Source: Leucobacter sp. Psy1
GTDB lineage: Bacteria > Actinomycetota > Actinomycetes > Actinomycetales > Microbacteriaceae
Length of the DNA stretch: 64,000 nucleotides
Assembly (NCBI RefSeq): GCF_020096995.1
Contig: NZ_CP083692.1
Coordinates: 1,488,001-1,552,000 of the forward strand
Reading direction: 5' to 3'
Made by a program: the position numbers and the translations under genes. The notes under the pieces were generated by a model. It made no database searches. It had not been told where the DNA came from and was given only the letters and a program-made list of their open reading frames with translations. How positions within the stretch are numbered: position 1 is the stretch's first letter; each line of letters opens with the position of its first letter. Positions 51,331-59,485 of this stretch are shown piece after piece.

Positions 51331-52259
51331 ACACGAAGATGAAAGGACTGACCGCCGGACTGGCGATCAGCGCGCTCCTCGGGCTGACCGCGTGCGGCGG
51401 CGGGGGAGATCCGCTCGCGAACGACGGAGGCGACTCGGGCGGTTCTGGCGAGTCGATCACGGTCGGCTCGGCCGATTTCGCCGAGAGCCAGCTGCTTGCC
51501 ACCATCTACTCCCAGGCCCTGAGCGGCGCGGGGATGGAGGTTCAGGAGCAGTTGAACATTGGCAGCCGCGAGGTCTACATCACAGCCCTCGAGGACGGCT
51601 CGATCGACCTCATTCCCGAGTACAACGGCTACCTGCTCGAAGAGCTCGACCCCGAAGCCGACACGTCTGACCGTGACGCGATCGCCGGGCAGCTCGAGGA
51701 GACGCTTCCCGATGGGCTGATGGCTCTGGACCCCGCGAGCGCCGAGAACACCAACACGCTCGTCGTGACCCAGGAGTTCTCCGAGAAGCACGGCGGTCTC
51801 GAGACGATCTCCGACCTCGTCGAGGCCGACGACGGATCCTTCACCCTCGCCGGTCCGCCCGAGTGGAAGACGCGCCCCAACACTGGTCTCCCCGCGATCG
51901 AGGAGTCTTACGGCGACGACTTCTCGGATCGCTACGAGACCCTCGACGGCGGTGGACCGCTCTCGCTGTCCGCCGTGGTCAACGGTCAGGTCGATGTGGC
52001 GATGCTCTTCAGCAGCGATCCGGCGATCGCCGAGAACGACCTGGTGGCGCTCGAGGATGATCAGGTGATCTTCCCGCCGGCGAACATCATCCCGCTCATC
52101 AGCTCGGACAAGGCTTCCGATGAGGTGGTCGACGTACTGAACGAGGTGACTGCCGCGCTGACGATCGAGGACCTCATGGAGATGAACGGCCGCGTGAATG
52201 CGGGCGACGACCTTGGCCAGATCGCGAGCGACTGGCTCGAATCGGTCGACCTGGCATAG
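51327..52259 (+). CDS. opuCC: Glycine-betaine/choline-type binding lipoprotein (OpuCC type)
   Basis: A 310-residue OpuAC-family receptor. The signal peptide ends in lipobox LTAC (cysteine near residue 23) with a Gly/Asp tether. The binding fold reads ITVGSADFAESQLLATIYSQAL, IDLIPEYNGYLLEEL and FTLAGPPEW. It likely recognises betaines, carnitine or choline. An AAGGAG site and ATGA overlap fix the start. Confidence 0.92.
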   Translation: MNTKMKGLTAGLAISALLGLTACGGGGDPLANDGGDSGGSGESITVGSADFAESQLLATIYSQALSGAGMEVQEQLNIGSREVYITALEDGSIDLIPEYNGYLLEELDPEADTSDRDAIAGQLEETLPDGLMALDPASAENTNTLVVTQEFSEKHGGLETISDLVEADDGSFTLAGPPEWKTRPNTGLPAIEESYGDDFSDRYETLDGGGPLSLSAVVNGQVDVAMLFSSDPAIAENDLVALEDDQVIFPPANIIPLISSDKASDEVVDVLNEVTAALTIEDLMEMNGRVNAGDDLGQIASDWLESVDLA

Positions 52260-52294
52260 TCTGCGGGTCTTCACGATCGCGAATGACGTGATCG

Positions 52295-52330
52295 CCGAGA
52301 GGGGCGTCGGAGTTTCGGCGTCCCTCTCGG
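52295..52330 (+). terminator. Terminator of the osmoprotectant operon
   Basis: CCGAGAGGGGCGTC (52295-52308) pairs with the complementary run ending CCCTCTCGG at 52330, a 14-bp stem with two G-U pairs, 36 nt after the opuCC stop. There is no strong T tract. Confidence 0.65.
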
Positions 52331-52382
52331 TGTACCCACAGGTGTGAGGGGTTCCCGCAACGACCTGTCGGCGATATATTGC

Positions 52383-52401
52383 TGAGTATCGTTCGTACTC
52401 A
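52383..52401. promoter_or_regulatory. PadR operator
   Basis: TGAGTATCGTTCGTACTCA is a perfect 6-nt inverted repeat (TGAGTA/TACTCA) with 7-nt spacer, 17 nt upstream of the padR start and just after a TATATT-like -10. PadR proteins bind such dyads over their own promoter. Confidence 0.65.
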
Positions 52402-52417
52402 ACCTCTGGAGGTCATC

Positions 52418-52951
52418 ATGAACGGTCACTTCACATCACGCGGTTTCGGCGAAACCGGATTCTGGGACGCCATGGAGCACCTGCGCAGCGGCTTCGAGCA
52501 GCGCGTCGCAGGCCCGCGCATGGCGCGAGGCGAGGTCCGCGCGGCCGTGCTCGCACTTCTCGCGGAGCGCCCCATGCACGGGTATCAGATCATCCGGGAG
52601 ATCGAGCAGCGCAGCGGTGGCGCCTGGAAGCCGAGCCCCGGCTCCGTGTACCCGACACTGCAGCTCCTCGCGGACGAGGGGCTCATCACCGCCGAGGAAC
52701 TGTCGGGACGGAAGACGTACACCCTGACGGAGGAGGGCCGAGCCGAAGCCGATGCAGCGGACCGGGCTCCCTGGGAGACGGCGGCTCCGAAGGATCGTCC
52801 GTCCGGAGGCCGTTTGCCGAAGGCCGGGTACGAGCTCGCGCAGGCGGCGGCCCAGGTGCAGCGGAGCGGCACGTCGGAGCAGATCGACGCTGCGGTCGAA
52901 GTGCTCGCCGAGGCGCGGCGGAAGCTCTACGCGATGCTCGCCGAGAGCTGA
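52418..52951 (+). CDS. PadR-family transcriptional regulator
   Basis: A 177-residue PadR protein. A 35-residue His/Gly/Arg-rich N-terminal extension precedes the winged HTH: RGEVRAAVLALLAERPMHGYQIIREIEQ, SPGSVYPTLQLLADEGLI and GRKTYTLTEEGR. The C-terminal part is a dimerisation helix. The TCTGGAGG site fixes the start at 52418. It is followed 1 nt later by the UbiB-like kinase gene, so it probably controls that operon through the palindrome upstream. Confidence 0.9.
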   Translation: MNGHFTSRGFGETGFWDAMEHLRSGFEQRVAGPRMARGEVRAAVLALLAERPMHGYQIIREIEQRSGGAWKPSPGSVYPTLQLLADEGLITAEELSGRKTYTLTEEGRAEADAADRAPWETAAPKDRPSGGRLPKAGYELAQAAAQVQRSGTSEQIDAAVEVLAEARRKLYAMLAES

Positions 52952-52952
52952 C

Positions 52953-54620
52953 GTGACGGCCCACCGGAGGCGCTACCGGCGGATCCTGAGGTTTGCCGCG
53001 CGGTATCTGGCGCAGACGTGGTGGTACGAGATCGCGCTCCCGAAGTTCGGGCTGGCGCGCCTCGCGGAGCGGACACGGACCCGGCGCATGCAACGGATCG
53101 CCGAGCGCTTCCACGCCCTCGCGATCGAGCTCGGTGGACTCATGATCAAGGTCGGCCAGTTCCTCTCCTCCCGGCTCGATGTCCTCCCGCCCGAGATCAC
53201 CGCGGAACTCGAGGGTCTGCAGGACGAGGTACCTCCTGTCGCGTTCGCCGAGATCCGGGAGCTCGCCGAGCGGGAGCTCGGGATCCCACTCGCTCGTGCA
53301 TTCGCCTCGGTCGATGAGCGCCCCGTCGCGGCGGCGTCGCTCGGTCAGGCGCACCGTGCAGTGCTCGCGCACAGCCTTGCCGAGGAGACGGGCATCACCG
53401 CAGTCGTGCTGAAGGTGCAGCGACCGGGGATCGACGCGATCGTGGACGTCGACCTCGCCGCGCTCCGGCGAGTCGGCGGGTGGCTGAGCCGCGTGCGGCT
53501 CGTCTCCGATCGTGTTGACGCCCCGCAGCTCGTCGAGGAGTTCGCGCAGACGAGTCTCGAGGAGATCGACTACCTCGCTGAAGCCGCGCACGGTGAGCGC
53601 TTCGCCGAGCTGTTCAGCGGCGACGATCGGGTTTCCACGCCGGACATCGTCTGGGAGCGCACCTCGCGCCGGGTGCTCACGCTCTCGGATGTGAGTGCGA
53701 TCAAGATCACGGACGTCGACGCCCTGCGCGTCGCAGGGATCGATCCGCAGGAGGTGTCCCAGCGCTTCGCCGACGTGATGTTCGACCAGCTGTTCACCTT
53801 CGGGTACTTCCACGCCGACCCCCACCCGGGAAACATCTTCGTAGCGCCGCGGGACGACGGCACCTGGTCCCTCGCGTTCATCGACTTCGGCATGATGGGG
53901 TCGGTCCCAGATGAGATCCGGCGCGGGCTGCGGGCACTGATGATCGCGGTCGCCTCTCGCAACAGCAGAGGGGTGGTCGCCGCCGTCGAGGAGGTCGGGG
54001 TGCTTCTGCCGTCGGCCGATACCCGAGAGCTCGAACGCGCGATGACGGCACTCTTCTCGCGCTTCGGCGGCATGGGATTCGCCGAGCTCCGGGAGGTGGA
54101 TCCGCGCGAGTTCCGGGACTTCGGACTCGAGTTCCGCGACGTGATCCGGTCGCTCCCGTTCCAGCTCCCCGAGAACTTCCTGCTCATCGTGCGGGCGATG
54201 TCACTCACCTCGGGAGTGTGCACCTCGATCGATCCGGCCTTCAACCTCTGGGACGCCGTGGAACCCTACGCGTCGCAGTTGCTGCGCGAGGAACGCGGCA
54301 ACCTGGCGCGCGAAGTCACCGACAATGCAGTGACGGCGCTCGGGACCCTCGCCGCCATGCCGCGCAGGGTCGACGCGTTTCTGACCGACGTGGACGAGGG
54401 GCGCCTCACCTTCGACACCTCAGGAGTGGAGCGGCGGATCGCGCGTCTCGAGCAGGTCGGACGCCGGGTGGTGTCGGCCGTGCTGTTCCTCGCCCTGCTC
54501 GTCGGCGGAATCCTGCTCATGCCCGATCATCCGCTGCCCGGGGGTGCGTTACTCGTCGCGGCCGTCCCGTTCCTCGCGCACGCGCTCCTCGCCGGCGCCC
54601 TCGGGCGCCCGCCGCGATGA
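52953..54620 (+). CDS. ABC1/UbiB-family (AarF-like) atypical kinase
   Basis: A 555-residue protein. The KxGQ motif is LMIKVGQFLSSR, the ATP-binding lysine lies in TAVVLKVQRPGID, the catalytic HADPHPGN and IDFGMMG motifs are intact. The C-terminus has two membrane helices (about 505-545). UbiB-like proteins support isoprenoid quinone or lipid metabolism; actinobacteria use menaquinone, so a role in quinone or membrane lipid biology is likely. GTG 52953 lies just after the padR stop. Confidence 0.88.
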   Translation: MTAHRRRYRRILRFAARYLAQTWWYEIALPKFGLARLAERTRTRRMQRIAERFHALAIELGGLMIKVGQFLSSRLDVLPPEITAELEGLQDEVPPVAFAEIRELAERELGIPLARAFASVDERPVAAASLGQAHRAVLAHSLAEETGITAVVLKVQRPGIDAIVDVDLAALRRVGGWLSRVRLVSDRVDAPQLVEEFAQTSLEEIDYLAEAAHGERFAELFSGDDRVSTPDIVWERTSRRVLTLSDVSAIKITDVDALRVAGIDPQEVSQRFADVMFDQLFTFGYFHADPHPGNIFVAPRDDGTWSLAFIDFGMMGSVPDEIRRGLRALMIAVASRNSRGVVAAVEEVGVLLPSADTRELERAMTALFSRFGGMGFAELREVDPREFRDFGLEFRDVIRSLPFQLPENFLLIVRAMSLTSGVCTSIDPAFNLWDAVEPYASQLLREERGNLAREVTDNAVTALGTLAAMPRRVDAFLTDVDEGRLTFDTSGVERRIARLEQVGRRVVSAVLFLALLVGGILLMPDHPLPGGALLVAAVPFLAHALLAGALGRPPR

Positions 54621-54740
54621 CGGAGCTACGGAGACATCTGAGGTCGTCATCGGCCCAGCCTACTGTTGCTGCAGCGCTTGCTCTGGGAGGATCGAGCCAT
54701 GGGGCAGAGCATGGGTGAGCAAGAGCACGCAGGGGGAGAC

Positions 54741-55583
54741 ATGACCGGTCGGCACGGGCAGCGGGAGCCGCGCAGCACGTTGCTCGTCGGAGCGGGAAAA
54801 GTCGGCACGCGCCTCGGGCGTCGGCTCGTGGAACGCGGTGGACGGATCTTCGCCCTCAGGCGTGATCCGAGCGCGCTGCCATCGACTTTCACGCCGATCG
54901 CGGCGGACCTCACAGCGCCGGTCGAGATCGCGCTTCCCGAAGTCGACGCCATGGTGATCACGCTCACACCCGGTACGCCAGCCCCCGTGCTCGAGGAGAG
55001 CGCGTACCTCGCGGCGCTCCGTCACCTGGCAGCAGCGCTTCCCGTGGTCCCGCCGCGAGTGACGTTCGTTTCATCGACGGGTGTGTTCGAAGGGCGCCCG
55101 GTAGGGGAAGAACGCTCCGAAGACGACCTGCCTCAGCCGGAGACCGATCGCGGCAAGCTGCTCCTCGCCGGCGAGCGCACCGCGGCTGACCTCTTCGCTG
55201 CCGACGTGGTGCGTCCGGCAGGGATCTACGGCCCGGGGCGCGAGTTCCTCATCCGGAAGGTGCTGACCGGGGAACCGATCGCGATGCGGAAGGGCACGAA
55301 CCGCATCCACGAGTCCGATCTCGTGACCCTCCTCGAGATGCTGATCGCCGAGGACGGTCCGAGACCGGGGCTCGTGCACGCCGTCGACCGCGCTCCGGCG
55401 CCCATGGGCGACGTGGTGGCGTGTATCGCGGACCTCCTCGGTGTCGCGCTCCCGCCGGCCCTCGAACCCGATCCTGGCGGGGGAGCGATCCTCCGCGGGC
55501 GCATCGAAGAGTTCACCGGGGCTCTCCAATTCCCCACGTACGTGGAGGGGTACACCGAGATCATCTCGAAGCGGGCCGGCTGA
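54741..55583 (+). CDS. NAD-dependent epimerase/dehydratase-like protein
   Basis: A 280-residue atypical SDR related to YeeZ/ SDR-a5-type proteins. The Rossmann motif is LLVGAGKVGTRLGRRLVERG, and the middle reads TFVSSTGVFEG and VVRPAGIYGPGRE. The usual YxxxK tyrosine pair of true epimerases is not evident, so catalysis is doubtful. The GGGGGAG site supports the ATG at 54741; an ATG at 54699 with GGGAGG is an alternative. Confidence 0.8.
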   Translation: MTGRHGQREPRSTLLVGAGKVGTRLGRRLVERGGRIFALRRDPSALPSTFTPIAADLTAPVEIALPEVDAMVITLTPGTPAPVLEESAYLAALRHLAAALPVVPPRVTFVSSTGVFEGRPVGEERSEDDLPQPETDRGKLLLAGERTAADLFAADVVRPAGIYGPGREFLIRKVLTGEPIAMRKGTNRIHESDLVTLLEMLIAEDGPRPGLVHAVDRAPAPMGDVVACIADLLGVALPPALEPDPGGGAILRGRIEEFTGALQFPTYVEGYTEIISKRAG

Positions 55584-55592
55584 GGCGCGCGG

Positions 55593-56909
55593 CTACCGCT
55601 CCCAGCGATCGAGCCGCATCTGAGCCGTCGCCTCATGCGCGGCCATGCCCTCCGACCTCGAGATCGTTGCGGTCGCCGGGGCGACCAGCGGCGTCGCTTC
55701 GCGTTCTACGCGCTGGTAGGTGAGCGGCTTGAGGAAGCGCGCGACGGAGAGGCCTGCGCTGTGCTTGGCGCCGCCAGCGGTCGGGAGGGTGTGGTTCGTA
55801 CCCGCCATGCCCTTGTCTGAGTATGCGACCGTGCTCCATTCGCCGAGGAACACCGACCCGTAGTTGCGGAGCCGGTCGTGGTACCAGGCGTCGTCGGCTG
55901 TGAGGATCTCGAGGTGCTCCGGGGCCAGATCGTCCATGAGCGCGACGGCGACCTCGGGGGAGTCCGCCACCGTGACCGACCCGTGGTCCCGCCACGCCGG
56001 CCCGCAGATGTCCGCGGTCGCCAGCGTCTCGAGCTGCCGTTCCACCTCGACGATCACCGCGGCCGCGTGGTCCGCGTCGGTCGTGACGAGAGCCGCGGGG
56101 GAGTTGGTGCCGTGCTCCGCTTGCCCGAGCAGGTCGGCCGCGACGATGGCCGGGTCAGCGCCGGCGTCCGAAAGGACGGCGACCTCTGACGGGCCGGCCG
56201 GCAGATCGATCGCGACCCGGCCGAACAACTGTCGCTTCGCCTCGGCGACGTATGCGTTCCCTGCGCCCACGAGCATGTCTGCTGGGAGGTCATCGATGAG
56301 GCCGAACGCCAGTGCGGCGAGCGCCTGCACCCCTCCGAGAACGAAGACGCGGTCGACACCCGACACATGGGCCGTGTAGAGCACGGCGTCGTTCGCGCCG
56401 CCATCGGGCTGGGGCGGTGTGCACGCCGCCACGTGCGGAACTCCGGCTGCCTTCGCGACGCCGACCGTCATGAACGCGCTGGCCGTCAGCGGGAATCTTC
56501 CGGCAGGGAGATAGGCTCCGACGCGACCCACCGGTACGTATCGGACGCCGGTGTGGAGGCCGGGTTCGAGCTCGACATCGAAATCGACGAGGCCTTCGCG
56601 CTGCCGTTTCGCGAACGCCTGCGTTCGCTCAGCGCCGAGTTCGATCGCCTCGCGAAGCTCGGGTGCGAGACGATCGCCGCTCTTCGCGACCCGGTCTGTC
56701 GAGAGCGCGAAGTCACCACCGGTCCAGCCGTCGAGGTCCCTGGCATACTCCAACACCGCGTCGAGGCCTCGCCGCTCGATGTCGATGAGCATGAGTGAGA
56801 CCGTCTCGACGACGCGGGGATCCCGCTGCGCCGCAGGGGTATCGAGAGGTGTCTTGAGTCGCGTGAAACGACCGTCGTACTGGGCGAGGAGGGCGGGAGT
56901 GAACTGCAT
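55593..56909 (-). CDS. Histidinol-dehydrogenase-family paralogue, likely non-histidine substrate
   Basis: A 438-residue HisD-fold enzyme. The zinc and catalytic residues of HisD are kept: Q and H in LLGQAEHGTNSPA, the general bases in LAPEHLEI, Asp before GTNHTLPTAGGAKHSAG and the C-terminal His in EGMAAHEATAQ. Several surrounding motifs differ from biosynthetic HisD (SDKGMAGTNH instead of a GDYASGTNH type), as in HpsN, a sulfopropanediol dehydrogenase. No his genes are nearby; partners are an APC permease and a LysR regulator. No strong ribosome site precedes the ATG. A catabolic dehydrogenase is more likely than histidine synthesis. Confidence 0.85.
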   Translation of the reverse strand: MQFTPALLAQYDGRFTRLKTPLDTPAAQRDPRVVETVSLMLIDIERRGLDAVLEYARDLDGWTGGDFALSTDRVAKSGDRLAPELREAIELGAERTQAFAKRQREGLVDFDVELEPGLHTGVRYVPVGRVGAYLPAGRFPLTASAFMTVGVAKAAGVPHVAACTPPQPDGGANDAVLYTAHVSGVDRVFVLGGVQALAALAFGLIDDLPADMLVGAGNAYVAEAKRQLFGRVAIDLPAGPSEVAVLSDAGADPAIVAADLLGQAEHGTNSPAALVTTDADHAAAVIVEVERQLETLATADICGPAWRDHGSVTVADSPEVAVALMDDLAPEHLEILTADDAWYHDRLRNYGSVFLGEWSTVAYSDKGMAGTNHTLPTAGGAKHSAGLSVARFLKPLTYQRVEREATPLVAPATATISRSEGMAAHEATAQMRLDRWER

Positions 56910-56967
56910 ATGGTCATGCTAGGAATTGATCGGACCCACGCACAATGGGGCGAAGATCTTGAGAACA

Positions 56968-56984
56968 CATAGGGTGAAGCTATG
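56968..56984. promoter_or_regulatory. LysR box, copy 1
   Basis: CATAGGGTGAAGCTATG is an inverted repeat (CATAG/CTATG, ATAG-N7-CTAT type) overlapping the start codon of the lysR gene. An identical copy lies before the APC permease. Typical LysR sites are T-N11-A; this fits. It lies between lysR and the divergent HisD-like gene. Confidence 0.75.
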
Positions 56985-57923
56985 ACACTGACGCAGCTGC
57001 GCGCGTTCATCGCGGCGATTGAGGATGGTTCGTTCACCGGAGCGGCAACGCGCCTCGGTATCGCCCAGCCGACCGTGTCGTCGCTGATCCGGAAGCTCGA
57101 AGAGCACCACGGCTTGCCACTCTTCATTCGCACGGGGCGCCGGCTCGAACTCACCGCAGCCGGGGCGGAGCTCGCGGGGTGGGCGCGCCAGATCGTCGAG
57201 TCGGCGGATCGCGCAGATGAGGCACTCATCGAACTGCGTGGTCTCGAACGCGGGTCCATCGCTCTCGGCGTGCTGCGGAACGCGAACTTCTACTTCCTCC
57301 CGGACGTCGTCGAAGCGTTCCATCGACGTCGCCCGCAGGTGCAAGTGCGACTCTTCGGTCAGAACTCGTTCGAGGTCGTCGAAGGGGTGAAAGCGGGGCG
57401 ATTCGAGGCGGGCATCGTCGTGCTCCCCGTGCCGGACGAGGAGCTCGAGGTCTTTCCCCTGCTGCGAGACGAAGTGCTGTGGGCCAGCGCCGATCCGGCT
57501 CGGGTCTCCTCGCCGGTCACGATCGAGCAGATCGCGCAGGGTCCCTCGGTGCTCTATGACGCCAGCCATAGCTGGAACGACCCGACGCGGCGGCAGCTCA
57601 GCGAGCGCGCTCAGGAGCGCGGGCTGCGGATCGAACCCATCGTCGAGGTGGAGTACCTCGAGGCGGCGCTCGAACTCGTGCGCCGGGGTATCGGCGACAC
57701 CATGGTGTCTAGTGCCGTCGCCCAGAGCGGTGCGTTCCCCGAGGGGATCCACACCGCTCCGTTCGCCGAGCCTCTCTACGACACCATTGCCTTCATCCGC
57801 CGGGCCAATAGTGTTATGCCTCCGGCGATCCTCGAGGTCGTGGATCTCGTGGGCAAGGTACTCCGTGATCGGGCTTCCGCTGCTACGGTCAGCGTCGCTC
57901 GCGTCGCTCCCGAAGAGTATTGA
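56982..57923 (+). CDS. LysR-family regulator of the HisD-like/permease unit
   Basis: A 313-residue LysR protein. The HTH is LTQLRAFIAAIEDGSFTGAATRLGIAQPTVSSLIRKLE; effector domain from about 88. The ATG lies inside a 17-nt palindrome duplicated before the permease gene, suggesting autoregulation plus control of the dehydrogenase and permease. Its 3' end overlaps that of the permease gene by 35 nt. Confidence 0.9.
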   Translation: MTLTQLRAFIAAIEDGSFTGAATRLGIAQPTVSSLIRKLEEHHGLPLFIRTGRRLELTAAGAELAGWARQIVESADRADEALIELRGLERGSIALGVLRNANFYFLPDVVEAFHRRRPQVQVRLFGQNSFEVVEGVKAGRFEAGIVVLPVPDEELEVFPLLRDEVLWASADPARVSSPVTIEQIAQGPSVLYDASHSWNDPTRRQLSERAQERGLRIEPIVEVEYLEAALELVRRGIGDTMVSSAVAQSGAFPEGIHTAPFAEPLYDTIAFIRRANSVMPPAILEVVDLVGKVLRDRASAATVSVARVAPEEY

Positions 57924-59322
57924 GCAGAATCGCCTCCGTCCGCACGCCGGCCTCGATCCCGCGCGGGATCCTGAGGAGGAACACCATGCCAATCGCCCAC
58001 CACAGCAGACAGAGGATATAGGACATGGGGTCGATGCTCGCGGGCATACCCGGCACGTAGAGGGTCAAGAGGCCGAACGTCAGAATCGCTCCGAGCACCC
58101 CGAACATGACGCCGACTTTGCCCTTCCCCGAACGGAACGGACGTTCCATCTGGGGCTCGCGCCGGCGAAGCATCAGGAACACGATGCAGACCAGGAAGTA
58201 CGTCACGACGATGCTCGGTGATCCCGAATCCACGAGCCAACCGAGCATTCCCGTGCCGAAGAACGGTGCCGCGACGGAGAGCGCTCCAATGAAGAGGATC
58301 GCGTTGCTCGGGGTGTTGAACCGGGGGTGCAACTTGCCGAACCAGCGCGGCAGCATGCCGGAATGACCCATGGCGTACATGAGACGGGACGCGCCGATCA
58401 GGAGGGCGATCCACGAGGTCAGGATTCCGGCGATTCCTCCGGCGAGGAGGACGTTCGCCATGAACTGGCTGTTCCAGAGTGCGCCCATGGCGTCCGCAGT
58501 GGCGAGATCGCTCGCGGCGAGCGCCTCGCGACTCATGGCGGAGGAAGAGGTGAAGATCACCAAGACGTACCAGATCGTGGCGATGAACACGGATACCACG
58601 ATCAAGCGTCCGATGCGGCGCGGACTCATGTTGAGTTCTTCCGAGGCTTGCGGGATCACGTCGAACCCGACGAACAGGAAGGGCACGACGACGAGCACGG
58701 TGAACAGGCCTGCGGAGTCTGTGAAGAACGGCTCCATGTTGCTGACCGACCCGTTCATGAAGCTGCCGGTCGCGAGCAGGACGCCGACAACGACGAGGAA
58801 TAGGACGACGAAGGTCTGGACGACCCCGGCGACCTTGATGCCGATGTAGTTGATCGCAGTGATGATGACGGCTGACACGGCGCCGATGAGCGCCCAGGTG
58901 AGTGCGACTTCCGATCCGAATATGGAATACATGGGATTGTCGAGAATCTCCGGCCAGATGTAGGAAATCGTGCGGGGGAGTGCAACTGCCTCGAACGCGA
59001 CGATGCTGATGTATCCGCCGGTGATGCCCCAGGAGCCGACGAACGCCCAGCGCGGACCCATGCCCCGCATGAGGTAATGGTGCTCGCCACCCGCTTTCGG
59101 CATCGCCGAGGTGAGTTCCGCGTAGAGGTAAGCGACCAGCGCCATGATGAGTCCGCCGCCTCCCATGGCGATCGCTGCGCCGAGGGTGCCGGCATCCTCA
59201 AGCCACCCTCCCGAGAGCACGACCCAGCCGAACCCGATCATGGCGCCGAAACCCAGCGCGTACGAATCGAAGGCGTTCAGGGCTTTCTTGAATCCGGGGC
59301 CGTTCTGATCGGAAGTCTGCAT
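57889..59322 (-). CDS. APC-superfamily amino acid/amine permease
   Basis: A 477-residue transporter of 12 helices. The N-terminal region YALGFGAMIGFGWVVLSGGWLEDAG is the APC substrate helix, and AYLYAELTSAMPKAGGEHHYLMRGMG is typical of the family. It likely imports an amine or amino acid that the HisD-like enzyme oxidises. ATG 59322 has an AAAGGA site 7 nt upstream. The gene is convergent and overlapping with lysR. Confidence 0.9.
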   Translation of the reverse strand: MQTSDQNGPGFKKALNAFDSYALGFGAMIGFGWVVLSGGWLEDAGTLGAAIAMGGGGLIMALVAYLYAELTSAMPKAGGEHHYLMRGMGPRWAFVGSWGITGGYISIVAFEAVALPRTISYIWPEILDNPMYSIFGSEVALTWALIGAVSAVIITAINYIGIKVAGVVQTFVVLFLVVVGVLLATGSFMNGSVSNMEPFFTDSAGLFTVLVVVPFLFVGFDVIPQASEELNMSPRRIGRLIVVSVFIATIWYVLVIFTSSSAMSREALAASDLATADAMGALWNSQFMANVLLAGGIAGILTSWIALLIGASRLMYAMGHSGMLPRWFGKLHPRFNTPSNAILFIGALSVAAPFFGTGMLGWLVDSGSPSIVVTYFLVCIVFLMLRRREPQMERPFRSGKGKVGVMFGVLGAILTFGLLTLYVPGMPASIDPMSYILCLLWWAIGMVFLLRIPRGIEAGVRTEAILLNTLRERRERR

Positions 59323-59409
59323 GGGCTGTCCTTTCACCGGGTGACGGGAGTTCTCCACACGGTATTGCAGCTCCCGGATCGGGACAATGGTGCGGAGCGG
59401 GGGAGAGTG

Positions 59410-59426
59410 CATAGGGTGAAGCTATG
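59410..59426. promoter_or_regulatory. LysR box, copy 2
   Basis: The same 17-nt sequence CATAGGGTGAAGCTATG, 88 nt upstream of the permease start, with flanks unlike those of copy 1. The exact match at two promoters of one gene group points to one regulator. Confidence 0.75.
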
Positions 59427-59485
59427 CCGACCGCCGGTTTCCGGTTGTTCGGGCCTGGTTCTGCTCGACCTGGCAGACTGGGAGG

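Noticed and set aside
55593-56909. Biosynthetic histidinol dehydrogenase (hisD)
   Set aside because: No his genes nearby, differing motifs near the active site and association with a permease and LysR regulator favour a catabolic paralogue.
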